From Spongilla lacustris (lineage: Eukaryota > Porifera > Demospongiae > Spongillida > Spongillidae): 64,000 nucleotides of DNA. Shown one piece after another: positions 34,336 to 47,700 of this stretch (its first letter is position 1; every line of letters begins with the position of its first letter). Below the pieces are notes generated by a model. It made no database searches, was not told the origin of the DNA, and was given only the letters and a program-made list of their open reading frames with translations. Both the position numbers and the translations under genes were made by a program. The stretch is taken from assembly GCA_949361645.1 (NCBI GenBank), contig OX442435.1, positions 4,202,220 through 4,266,219 of the forward strand. Reading direction: 5' to 3'.

Positions 34336-35146
34336 ATATATGGTTATAACAAGTTTCTCTGCTTGCAGAAACCATGCCGCTATAACATAGTTATGCAAAG
34401 TTACAGAAATGGGAATAAGCGCACACTAGTTATCTAAGTCCTTATCCCCCAAGGTTATACCAATGTTTGTGGTACGTGTAGTTGCTATACAGTTATGCTG
34501 TTATGTTATCCTCGTCCCCAGGCCCTGTTCTTATTGGGAAGGAAAAAAAAAAGGAAAAAAAAGAAAAAAAAGGGCTTGGTAGGGTTCTAGCACGCATGCG
34601 CTAGCCATTACCTGAAGACCTGGTAATCGTATACTTTTGTAATTTTTGTTTCCGTACACCATCTCAGGGGTGTTAAGGCAGCCTACGCGTGTCTCGTACC
34701 CAGACCGTACATATTTAACCTTTCATAAAGTGTAAAAGCCATATAACATGTTGCATTGCGGTCAAACTTGGCTTAAGAATGCTATATATATATATACGTC
34801 CACCTAATAGTGTTGTTCGATTGTTCAGGTTTACTTGCAAGCGTACGTATTGGTAACAATTTGCCATCGAGCGATAGAGGCGGAGATAAAGCAATGCACG
34901 GATCAAGCAATAAATGCCATATTATGTTAGAACCCTACACGCTGGACAAAGTTACGCTTAGGTTGTGTAAGATTTACTTCAGCCTTCGTAGCAATCCTGC
35001 TTAGTATCTATTCAAAATGGCGGCGTATTTCAATAAACACGACTATATTTAGCGAACCAAGAACGTTTCATTCACATCCTAAGCGTAGATGAGCAATAGA
35101 AACATCGTGTAACATACCAGGCACAAAAGTCCTCTTATCCGCCCTC

Positions 35147-36277
35147 CTCAGGGTAGTTAAGGCTGCCTCATGTTAAAAATCTTGTTTTCGTGTTGTTGAC
35201 ACATTGTCAACATTCATGTTTGTATTACATCATTATGACGTTATGCGGATCGTTACTTATCGATCTCCCGTTAGCGTATGACGTCTACTTTTGTACAACT
35301 TTCATACCTATTATGACCCTAGATAGATCCACAGCATAAAATTTGCGTTATATGCTCCCAAACTAACGGAGCAACACTAATCAGCCGCCTGGTTATTTAT
35401 TAATAACCACTGTACTTGACCCGCGTATTAACGAACTTCTAAAACGCCGGGGTGAAAATGCAGCTCGAAGGTAACTTTTTAATGCTTGGCAGGTTCCTCT
35501 AGGTTGATACTTATGGCTTATGATTGGGGATTTCAATAACTGGACCGTGCATCGAAGATTCATTAGTCTTTGTGCAGCTGGTCGGCCATTTTGAATTTTG
35601 TGCATGGTTGTTGTGAGTACAGCAAGCCAATTATTTAAATTCCCCAGTCGGCATAATACGTGCAAACATATGGGGATTTTAAATACCCCATTAGTTTTCT
35701 AAGACACGGATCGCAACATCCTGGCATACAGCCGTAATTGGATATATCGCCGTATTCCAAGCGGTTACATACCGCAGGGTGGTTTTCTAATCATAGAACG
35801 TTACAAATAGTTGGAACAGTGTATAAAATACACTCGTCTAAAGTTTCTATCATAGTGGACGCTTCTTGCGTGGGATTTGACTTTTTGTACATAGTCGCCA
35901 TTTTTTATGACGTAATTCATTAAGTGGCAGCCTTAAGTACGCTGAGTCGTCTTCATCTGCGCCGTTTTGCTTTTCACAAACGACCCTCTTAAGGCGATAA
36001 AATATGACGTAACTGAACTTTCCCGCTCGACAGCTGCAACTTTTATATTGTCAAGCCAAAACTTCTACGCGTCATACACGAAATCTAAGCGCTAGAATAC
36101 CCTAGCATGACAATAGGTATGAATGCTTTACAAAAATATCTTCTGTACGATCGCAATGCTTGAATAAACAGTGATTTGCACTATGTCATAATGATGTAAT
36201 CATGAACATACTTGTCGACATATTGTCAACATCATGTAAATATGTTTTCTTGTGTAGGCTGCCTTAACATCCCTGAG
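35147..36277. mobile_element. 1.13-kb element with roughly 95-bp terminal inverted repeats
   Basis: The left end CTCAGGGTAGTTAAGGCTGC and the right end (complement of CTCAGGGATGTTAAGGCAGC, ending at 36277) stay similar for about 95 bp, through 'gtattacatcattatgac'. A separate piece of the same terminus lies at 34664-34690. No transposase was recognised in the interior. Confidence 0.78.
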
Positions 36278-36403
36278 ATCTCGTTTTCAGCGTAAACTTT
36301 CCTCGTCCCAGACCGTCGTATATGTAGAGTTTCGTACGTCGACTTTTATATGTACCCTTGCTCCTTGGACAAATTTCTTACCTCTACGATCGGTACATAT
36401 AGG

Positions 36404-36561
36404 ATGCTGAAAACCTACTTGTACTCTCGTGGTGCGCACTCATTGAAACTACCCTACACACTTGGAAAACTTTGGTGACGAGAAGGAGTCTGGTATCGAT
36501 CGACGGACAAGGCCTTTGCCAATGAGTGCGCACCATGATAGTACAAGTAGGTTTTCAGCAT
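36404..36561. mobile_element. 158-bp hairpin element
   Basis: ATGCTGAAAACCTACTTGTA at 36404 is matched by its complement ending at 36561, with 'gtgcgcactcatt' / 'aatgagtgcgcac' in the arms. Confidence 0.8.
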
Positions 36562-37589
36562 TGTGGCTTCGGCTAAAGATGGCAAGCAGCGCGTGCACGA
36601 GGTGGCCTGCAGCTAGCTACATGTACCAATTGTAGATGTAAGAACCAGAGATAAAATATGATTATATTTATATATTAATTAGAACTTGGTCCAATTAAGG
36701 AGCAAGGGATAGTATCAGAGATAATGATAGTATAGAAGTTGACGACTTGACGTACTACACATATAACCATATCTGTCTTGCAGTGGGGTCTATTGCAGAT
36801 GCTGACGCCGACGCAACATTCAGCGAGCGTCATATTGTAAACCCTGCTTGACGGAGAAAAGAAAAATTCGGCGGACCAGCGTGTACCGCGCATGCGTGGA
36901 ATCGGGTGTTTTGCTAATCGTATATGACGTAAAATAGCAATTAATTAAATAAAGGGACGACGCCGAGACCTGCTGCGGATATGAGTACGACCGGGCGAGA
37001 AAATGAACCGCTCCCTCGGATTTTCAAGGGCCGTAGAGAACGCACCGGACGCCACCAGAAGCGTGGCGCTTTACCGGGCATGCAACCCTACCTCCAGCCA
37101 ACCTGATTCCAGGGTGATTGGACAGAAAATGCAACATCGTTCCCACAACCCAAATCAGAAATTTTTACAGCAGCACGTCACGTATCTTTTTAAGATAACC
37201 ATATTCATGTGGTCTTTTAAAGCACCAAAAAGGAAACAAATTTATTGGGAAGCTTTCCAAGAAAATGTATCTACTGGCTAATTAAAAAAAAAAAAAAGTG
37301 ATTTATACCACCATAACTGCCATACTTAATATATGTATGGAGCACATTTGCAGCTCTCAGAAAATAAAAACATGAAAAAAATGTAAACAGAAATTGTTCC
37401 ATATTAGAATTATATAACAAAATTCTATTACTGTTCTGATTAAAGCACCATATTCTGACATGTTATGGTTTCTTAGTGGGCTAACACAAACGTTACTTGA
37501 ATGATTCTGCTCAAGATACATATCAGCATGAGTTAGAAAAAAAAATGTTGGAATAAAAATGGACATACATATACATACATATACATGTA
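36562..37589. other. Region between element block and CEP78 3' end, with a possible small ORF
   Basis: A GC-richer patch at about 36880-37110 holds an ATG at 36981 opening a 41-codon frame (MSTTGRENEPLPRIF ...) that ends at 37106, and an overlapping 92-codon frame from 37003. Neither has a known domain. The patch could be a first exon or promoter of a plus-strand gene converging on CEP78, but that is speculative. The rest is AT-rich. Confidence 0.25.
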
Positions 37590-40500
37590 TTAGTGACCAG
37601 TATGTAAAACAGATGTATCTTTGCTGGTGAGACTAAGAGTGTCTAAAAATTTATGAAAATGTTGAAATGCTGTCTCCACCACCTCAATTGTGTCCTTGTT
37701 GACCATAACAGTTCCTGTGTGAAAAAAAAAAACACTGGTGATGCACTGTACATGTACATCTTCTTGTGCTGTATTGTCATGTAATAAGGTTGATATCCAT
37801 AAGCATAAAGTAATGAAAAGCATTCTCTCTGAGAAAGTTAGTGGTAATATACACGCACACACAAATCCTGTATGCTACTGTTACTGCAACTAGTGATGTA
37901 CATGTACATGTACATGTACAAATGTATGCTTGTATGGTTTATCTGCAAGCTCAAACACAAAGCTAATGCACAAGAATCGTACCACTGTCGTCCAAGGAAC
38001 CACGATCTCCTTCCTGAATCTGTAGAAGTTAGAAACTGTCAGCCATCAGTACTATTATTATGTAACACTATCAAAATGAAAGCATCAAGCTGTACGATGG
38101 CCATAAATGACTGCATGCCTACAGATGTGAGACACAACATGTGACACTGAATATGTGGAACAATATGGATTTGCTGTTCCTGGTAACAAGCCAGATGTGT
38201 ATTTTTTTTTTGGTTCTGACTTTTATAGCCTGTCTACTACCTCTGATGGCTTTCTACCACAAAATAGTTGAATTAAAATAAAAAAACAAAGCAAAACATT
38301 ACAATAACAATAGAGGATATCCTGGTGAGTTAGAAGGTGGGGTGGATTCATGCAATTCTGGTAGTGTGTGGACATAGAAATGTCCCCCCCCCCCCCCCCC
38401 CCCCCTCGTAAATACAGGCGCAAGTTCTGCTCAACAATGTATACTGTATCACTGAATGTAGATGTACTAATATGGATTTGTTGTTCACCTTTTTTAGCTG
38501 TTCAGACAGTGTTCTATTTTCCACTTCAAGCTAAAGAAAATAATATTAACCTAGCACATTGCATACATGTATACGTAGTGGTACTTACATACAGCAGATA
38601 CAAACAGCCCTAAGTATGAATATATAGTGAACAGCATGCAGTAGGTCTACAGTATGGATATAATTTATAACAGATAATATAGTCTACATATTTATTAAAG
38701 CTGAGTTATCAAATTGAGGCATGCTATACTATGCAGTACATAAAAATGAACAACATGACAGAAGCTGTAGTACAGTCCATATATTTGCAGTTTGATGGAT
38801 ATTATATACAAATGTACAGTATGGATGGAGTAACAATTTAGCATATATTTGAATATTTGGTGCTAACCTGCAATAGTCGGGATTCAGCGATAGATCTAGC
38901 AACAGACTCTTCATGCAGCTTCCGCTTACAAGTCAGTAGTTCAACCTTGGAACACACACCACACACCCACAAATACAAGAGCTGTGGAATAGCATGCCTC
39001 ATGCTGCTGACATACATCTAAATTGAATTGTGACCTTACATGTACATATATGTGGCATAGAACACATGCACAAATGAAAATGAATGGTTATTCAGAATTG
39101 CCTGGGCATAACATACACATCTCAGTATATGGGAAAGTTTACGAGAAAAGGGACCTAGCGTGTATTATAAAAAAGTACAATAAAAATGCATTACGTTTGA
39201 TTTGCTATAACTTCCGAACAGTTAACGCTATCAACTTCCTATTTCCAACACTTCATACTGCACCATTTCTCTATGGTAAAATATATTTTGGAGTCTTGCA
39301 CTTGCTCCGTGTCAGTATTGCAACGTTCGATACCCCACTGGGTTCAAACCCGCCATAACTTTCGGTAGGAGTAATCAATTCGCTTCAAATTCGGTTTGTA
39401 GGTAGAGAGGTCCTATACCTATCGATTTGTTCTGTTCGTTGATTTTTATGCCATCCGTTACGGAGATACAGTTGAACAAACTACGTGCCCATTTTCGCGC
39501 TCGATTCGCGCCAATGATTTGGGCAAATTGCGTTCCGCTCAATGTATGGGGAGGCGGGGATTATAACAATCAAGCGGGAAAACGTGCACGTAGTTTGTTC
39601 AACTGTATCTCCGTAACGGATGGCATAAAAATTAACGAACAGAACAAATCGATAGGTATAGGACCTCTCTACCTACAAACCGAATTTGAAGCGAATTGAT
39701 TACTCCTCCCGAAAGTTATGGCGGGTTTGAACCCAGTGGGGTATCGAACGTTGCAATACTGACACGGAGCAAGTGCAAGACTCTAAAATGTATTTTACCA
39801 TAGAGAAATGGTGCAGTATGAAGTGTTGAAAATAGGAAGTTGATAGCGTTAACTGTTCGGAAGTTATAGCAAATCAAACGTAATGCATTTTTATTGTACT
39901 TTTTTATAATACACGCTAGGTCCCTTTTCTCGTAAACTTTCCCATATGTAAATTTATGTACATGTAACAGTGGATTAAAATACTGTACCTTCATTATTCA
40001 TTATTTTAACAAGTATGTGCATACATGTACATGTACATGTAGGTACATGTAGCAGTATCACACGTATGAATAATGGATATGTAGCGTGATTTGAGTAGTG
40101 TTAGCCCTTATCTACCTATAGGTAGCATTTCTGTCCAGCTGGTATTGCTTTATCCTGGCTGTAACGTTATCCTCTCCCACATGTCTCATCGTACGATGGT
40201 ATGACATACTTTTGACTGCAGCACACAGGAATGCGAGCTGTTTACCTGATTCAACATACATGCATCTGAGCACTATCCTATGAAGATTGCATAAGCTATG
40301 TGTAGGTACCTTTTCAAGCTACATGTATGTGTACATGTGCACACATACATGTATCCCTTATTGCATAAGGGAAGGCAGGTTTTTGAATTATCGCTGACAG
40401 GAAGCAAGAATATAATGGTTAGGTACATGTGTGTCCTACAATGTACAATGTACATGTACATGTACATGTACATGTACACAAGTTCCTATTCTCTGCAATA

Positions 40501-41682
40501 CCAATGTCCACACTATGCATGCATCACACATACAATAAATATCATCAGTCACTACACTTCCTCCCTTGGTAGTAAAGCGAAGACTGTTATCGTTACAAAC
40601 AGTCATGACTCATCAGGAACCATCATGACTGGGTGGCAAGCCAAGTCCAACAACACGACGATATGGGTCACCTACTGCTTTAGGAATGGGGCCATGATGA
40701 AGTACTACTTCTGCAAAGCAGGGCAATATAACAGGTTGCTAAACTGGATCTTTTATCTGGGTTATTGCAATTGGAAAGGTGTGAGAAATAAATTTCATGG
40801 TGACAAGCTATGAATTTGTTTTACATACATGTATACATGTACATCTACATGTACATGTAGTAGCACTTCTACTTGTGGCACAGATGATGGAAGGTATCTA
40901 ATGGAGTGCAGCAGTATATGAGATATACGTACATGTATACATGTATATGTGGTAGGGACAGACCAATCATGAGGCTGTGAACAGACGACCGAAAGGCATA
41001 CGTTGATAATCTGGTTCGTCAGTGGATGTCAGCAACATGAAGCAGTGCCTTCCAGAGGTTTGTGTAAGGTCTGCTAACTCCATAACAGTACAGAGGCAGC
41101 CACCATGTCTTAAAACGTTGGATGGGCTTGGCAGGAATGCATACTTCCACTGGTGTCATTGCAGCTATGTTGATAGCATATAGTGCCACAAGCAGCCTCA
41201 TATTTAAACTGTACTAGATAACCATTGTGATGACAGTAGAGGGTATCTGTATTCTACTGTCATCACAATGGTTATCTAGTACAGTTTAAATATGAGGCTG
41301 CTTGTGGCACTATATGCTATCAACATAGCTGCAATGACACCAGTGGAAGTATGCATTCCTGCCAAGCCCATCCAACGTTTTAAGACATGGTGGCTGCCTC
41401 TGTACTGTTATGGAGTTACCAGACCTTACACAAAGCTCTGGAAGGCACTGCCATTGACTGCGCTAAGCACGAGGGCTCATGAGATGACATTACGAAAGGT
41501 GAGCAAGTTCTGACTTGTTTTTGTTTGGACCCCATTTTTCAAGAACTTGTTCAAAGGCATCTCCTATGACCACAACACATCACAAAATAAATTCTTCCAC
41601 TGCTCATATTGTGCTAGCATCATTTAGGCAAGTTCCCCCGGCAGAAAAGCAATAATTATAAGGTATAGTTAAGATTAAAACT

Positions 41683-41715
<33 letters not shown>

Positions 41716-44700
41716 GGTTTAGGACCAGGACATTGGGTCAAGGTATTACTGTCCATTTTCTTTACACTACCCTAAATTAGCCAATTTACTAACTGTTATG
41801 TCAGATTATTCATTATGTACGGCGATAAAGGTAGATCATTAAATATGTATTTTTAAAAGCCTATTTTCCTCTCTACTAAGTATACTACATGTACATTTAT
41901 AATAGTTAACGTATTCTGTGTGGGTAATTTTTTGTCATGAAAGTGGAGAAAAAGATCGAAAAATTGAACTGTATCACCTAACTTCTCACGGCGAGGAGAG
42001 GCAAGGGCATAGTGGGAAATACAAAGTACATGTATGACCGTTGCATTGTCAATCAGTTGCCATCATGTTAAAGTTAGAGCTCTGCTTTTTAAGGTTTGGT
42101 GATGCTAATGGCCTCTTTACTAATGCAATACTCTCAAACAATCAATTAATAACGGTAGTTAATAGCCACAATTAAGAGACTGGGGACTATTAAAGCCATT
42201 ACGCTATGATGCAAACAAAGGTGTTCTCGGGTTTACGTGCTGTCTGATAGATAGCACATGTGTTCTTTATAATGCACCGTCTTTGTTGTCCTTTGTTAGA
42301 AGCAAGGGTGCTTCGTGCGTGCGCACTTTAGTCTTTTGTTGTCTGTTCGTTCGAATGTTTATACTAGGGGAGTTTAATCGTTTATAAGCGATTCTAGCGA
42401 ACTATTAAATAATATTAAGTACACAATATCTTGATTTAATTGGGTTGATTTAATCAATTAGTCTAGAATGATTATTAAATGTTCTTTTCAGTTCATTACA
42501 GTTAGTTATACATGTATAGTTCAACTTAATTGTTTTGATTTGATTGTAATTAAAATTAATTAGCCATAATTGATAATCCCATGTACTTATCACTACCTCA
42601 TTACAAGCAAGAATAGAATTTTTTCTGGATTATTTTTAAAAATATTTGGATATAAAGATGTCCTGGTCACCTATGGTTTTAAACCACTGTTGGGGGGGGG
42701 GGGGGGGGGGGGGGGGGATGCAGCAAGCTCTCCCATTGGGGTCTGGAGCTCTGCCTTGGATAATTTTACAATTGTTTAAGTGTTCCCCAAAACCATTCCA
42801 ACCAGATACACATGTACTCACTGCACATCAAATTTATTAAGAGTACATGATGCAAATCACATTTCTACCTTCAAGCATGGATAATGACATTCAATACATG
42901 TACATGTATGTGCAGGTGTGAAATTTGTACTGTATGGCATAAGCGTAGGTTATGTACATGAAGTTATTAGTACCCAACTTCAATGTGGCTATACATGTAC
43001 ATGTACTTACACATAGAGTACATGTACGAGATGTTAGCAATCCTTTAGTACGATTGCGCTGTATACAACAGAAAAATATTGTGCAATGCCAAATGTATAT
43101 AAGTTTTTGTGAATAAATAACCCAAATCATTTTTTTTTGTGTGTTTAACACAGAGAGTGCAATGAGAAGTACAACTACATCTAAGTACAGCTTGTTGCAA
43201 ATTTCTCTTTGGTCAAAAGTGGCTAATTAAAAATTTGAGAGCACTGCAAAATTTAGTGTACATCTTGAATAGCATAGATAAATTGAATCATAATACAAGT
43301 GTAAATTATTTAAATGTCATGAACTGCCATGTATCGTAAGGAGCTACGTGTATTAGCAGCCAATAACCATAGGCAATGTTAGTGTATGTAACAATGCCAC
43401 TATCATGAAACAAATTTGTGGAACCTAACATGGTGAAATTATCAAGTTGTATGGCCATGCCGCTGGAAGTGAGCAGTGATATGGCAACACAATACATTTA
43501 TTTACACTGTATGTGTAGTCCAAACAGTTCAATCACCAAAAAAAAAACTGTACTTTTAAAATATACAGCCAAATGTGCATACAGTGTACATGTATGTGTA
43601 TCATTACAATCACATCACACGTATGGTGTACCTTCAAACTTCTTATCTTGGTAGCCATCTTATCTGCACTACATGTAGCTTCATCTGCAAAATAAATGGA
43701 AATCAATCTACATGTATATTGTAATTATTACCATACATGTATTTACATGTACATTGTAGCTAGCAATATGCTGAATTACATGTAAATGCATGCAGGTCGG
43801 TACATGAATACTTACATTTATAATCCACCCACCAATATATTTCAAAGTGCAATGTACATGTATGCTTTGTACATGGGCCAATCCTCAATATCTTAGGCCC
43901 ATCTCAGCACAATTGGAGCTCTGTACATTTCAATGTCAATGTGTCACAGAAAGTTGCATTGCCCAGGACAAGCAACAATTAAAAGTTCAGTGCCTTATTA
44001 CTCAATGATGAGTGGTTTGATTTACAAGGCTGTGAACCATTTTTTGTAGAGGATATGCAGACTCTGAAAACTTAATGTTTAATGTTTAAGCAATTAATAA
44101 AGGATGCACTTTTTTAAAACTATATTTTGCATAGAGAATTCATTTTCCTGTTGTATCTACATGTAAATGTAGATCAATTCTTGTATTTCAACTTATTATA
44201 TCAAGAACAATTAGTTCATGGTCATTTTAAGAACTTGCCCCCTATTTTAGCAGTGGAAGCTGTCTAAACAATGACTTTTAATATTATGAATGACCAAGTA
44301 TATATTTTCATAAAGCTGGATGATTGAGCATTACTTAAGTTGATACATATTGGAAATTGGACAAATGGTTTATAAACTATTAGCATTGAAGTTTCACCAT
44401 GGCTTCAAAAGAATTCCATGAATTAAAAATATTTAATTGATTTGGTAGTCATCGACTTCAGTAAGCACGGTTTGTATCATTGGCATTGCAATTTGCAGAA
44501 ATATGCAATTCTATGGTCTTTGCTATATAAATGTTACTAATTCCAACTTGACACTTTGCTTCCCTAAACAGATACAATGTACATGTAACTGTGATAAAAA
44601 CTGATTTGTCATGTGACCAATTCTATAACCACGCAGCTGATTTCATTGTTTTTTTATACCACCCTTATTTTTAAAAGGACCATCATCTTTAATAAGGACA

Positions 44701-47700
44701 TTCCGAGATTGAAGGTTTTAAAGAAATAATATCTCATGAACTATACATGTATGTTACATGTACATGTATATAACTAGCCAGGGATATTGTGGTGGATACA
44801 CACCTGTGCATGAACCTGTCCCACTCACCAGCTGGTACCAATGCACGTTATTGTACATGTGCAGCAAGGTTCATAAAAAGTACAAACCATGCACAGACAC
44901 ATTCACACACAAACACACTCACCAAATCCACCTACAGAATGCGGCTTGGGTTTGGATGACATAACTCCTCTCCTGTTCAGACTGCTCGTAGATAATGTTC
45001 TTTGGCAAGAGTAGAGCTGTGCAGTATGTGAAGGACACATAGTCACCTGCACATGAGATGCTACCAATACTTTTCATCAGTAAATGTGTATGTCTACATT
45101 TCCTGGTGCCATCACCAAAGTAAAATGTACTTGTTAACAGGTTTAATTTTTTTTTTTTTAATATGAGTTTCATGTACCACATAGTCTATGCTAAATAATA
45201 GGACTTGATGTGTGCCCTCAGTTTGGGAGTACACTTGCTGGTACACATACATGTACATGTACATGCTTATCTCATTATATACATGTACATGTATACATGT
45301 ATGACACTGTAGCTAACATCCATACATTTACATTGTACCTTGGTGGTTCCACATTTTCTCACTGAAATTTTCCTGCAAGTACACATATACATGTACATTA
45401 CACATGTATGCACCAATGGATGCAATGTACAGTGTTAGTACATGTGATAACAAGGTGCCCCACAATCAAGGAAAATTTAATTGTAACTACATGTACAGTT
45501 TTATCATTTTATTTCTAAGTTTTTCGTTCATGACTCAACATTACATGTACATGTATGTGCAATGGACATCAAGGACATGTAATAAACCCACAGTCTTCAT
45601 TTTTGAAGTTGGTAGTGTAATTGATTTATGATGGTTTGATTTTAAATGTTTGCAGCATGATTCAGGCTGGTAGTACTTAACAAGAAGTATCCGAAATTGG
45701 GAACTTGGAAAGTGTGCAATTATTATAAGCGCATATGGCTTACCTAGCACCTGGCTTTGGAGCCCTTCCAACAGCCCCTGGTATGGTAGAAGGCTTGGTA
45801 TGCTTAGCTTTTCTGGTTATGGCGGATGAAGGTGCTGATGGTTTTGATTGTGAGGCAATGCGCTCCACCTCTAGGTCCAATTGAGAATACTGTTGTGTAC
45901 AATATGTGTGTGTGTGTGGAGAGGGGGGGGCAGCATCATGTTACAACTGCTCCCACACATTTTGGAAGAGTATTTGCATTTTATAAGGTGTGAGTTATGT
46001 TGCAGAAGGGAGGGGACTAAACAACAGTAATGTTCAGTCACCAGATTATTCCATACACCATGCACCCTAGCAGGATTAGCATATCAATGTACTTGTTTTA
46101 GAACGTTTAAAGTGGCGCACTAATTCTCAATAATGCAAAATTAGTTTGCATATAAAATAGACACAACATCTACATATCAAAACCGTTATCTGTGTTTTGA
46201 ATCAAAATTGATTTGGTAATAACCAAAGTATTATAGAATGATTAATCAGCAAACACATGTATGTCCTGCTTACTGCTTAATGTAATTGTGGGTTACATTT
46301 ATTTGGATTATGAAAAAAATTATAAACATTAGAGGGTTTCAGTTTGTAGTTAATTAATTATTACATAATGTACATGTAATACTATTTTTGAGCATTAGTA
46401 AAGAAATAACTTTAATACTACGCACTCATTTGTAGACGTATAAAATATCGACATGTAAATGACTCCAAAAAAAATCATATTTCCACGCTAATACCAACAT
46501 ATACATGTACATGCACATATACATGTACATCTCCTCCCCTATCTACATGTACATGTATCCCCCATGGGTACATTGGAGTCCATGTATTGTTGTGACTGAC
46601 ATTGACATTTTCCAACAAAGATTACATTAATGTGATAGTGTGACCTAGAGCAATGGAAAGGCCCTAGTCCGCCATATCTAGTGCAAGAGTGTTACTTTTG
46701 TACAGATATAGGGTGTACACGTACAAGTACACTTGTACAAGGTGATAAAAACGTTTAATTCCAGACAGTAAGTACTGATTGTACATGAAGTATCGATGCA
46801 AGAAAATGTGTACATGTACATGCATATATCAAACTCATGCTGCAAGTGTGGTAAATTAAAGGAGAGTTTGATTTTAATACATACATGTACATGTAGATGT
46901 TTAGCAAATGTCTGCAATATGGTGACACGTACATACATGTACAATGCATAAATGTCATTATCATGGTCATTTTAACAAGATTTCATTCAGCCTTTATTAA
47001 GCATTAAATTAATACACACATTTTTTAAACTTAAATAATGTGTGTGCATACACTGACAGTATATTCATAGACCTCCCCAGGCCCTTACCTGCTCTGTGTT
47101 CATGTGAACAGCATTTGAGGTCAAATGATCACTAATGTCATCTAATATATCGTCATCTGATAAAGGAAGCAACATTTGCTGCAACATACCAATAGTACGC
47201 GCAAATTAAAAGTACAATTGTTGCAAGAATGATCACAACGTAAAGATGTACATATATACGTGCACACATCCATGCACATGTGACACCACATTTAGCTTGC
47301 AGTGTATTCTATATCACTGTTGGCAGTATGAAGTAAATGTCATACAGATGTACGTGCATGAATGTATTGAACAACTGCACAAAGAGGTGTGCTGTGTGAA
47401 CTTACCAATAAGCTCATTGTCGCGAAGATCCACAATGACTAGAAAGCAATTCAGGCGTAGAGCTTCACTAAAACCAACAGCGCCATCTGTACTAATGCCA
47501 CATGACTGCAAGTCCAATGCTGCACAAGGAAGGCATACATGTACATACAGTGTACTCAGCCCATGGCATGCTGCACAAGGAAGGCATACATACAGTGTAC
47601 TCAGCCCATGGCATGCTGCACTACCAGCGCACCTCTGATCCACTTGTCGTCCATTAAAGCATTGGAAAGTTCTAATGCTCCTCTGTCACCAATGTTTCTA

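Noticed and set aside
39023..39358. Identical ORFs (REL-type peptide NALRLICYNFRTVNAINF) on both strands
   Set aside because: They are the two arms of the fold-back element translated; there is no evidence of a protein.
46678..46970. Cys/Tyr/Met-rich ORFs such as MYMYV and CTCMYV types, here and at many other places
   Set aside because: They are translations of ACATGT repeats, not genes.
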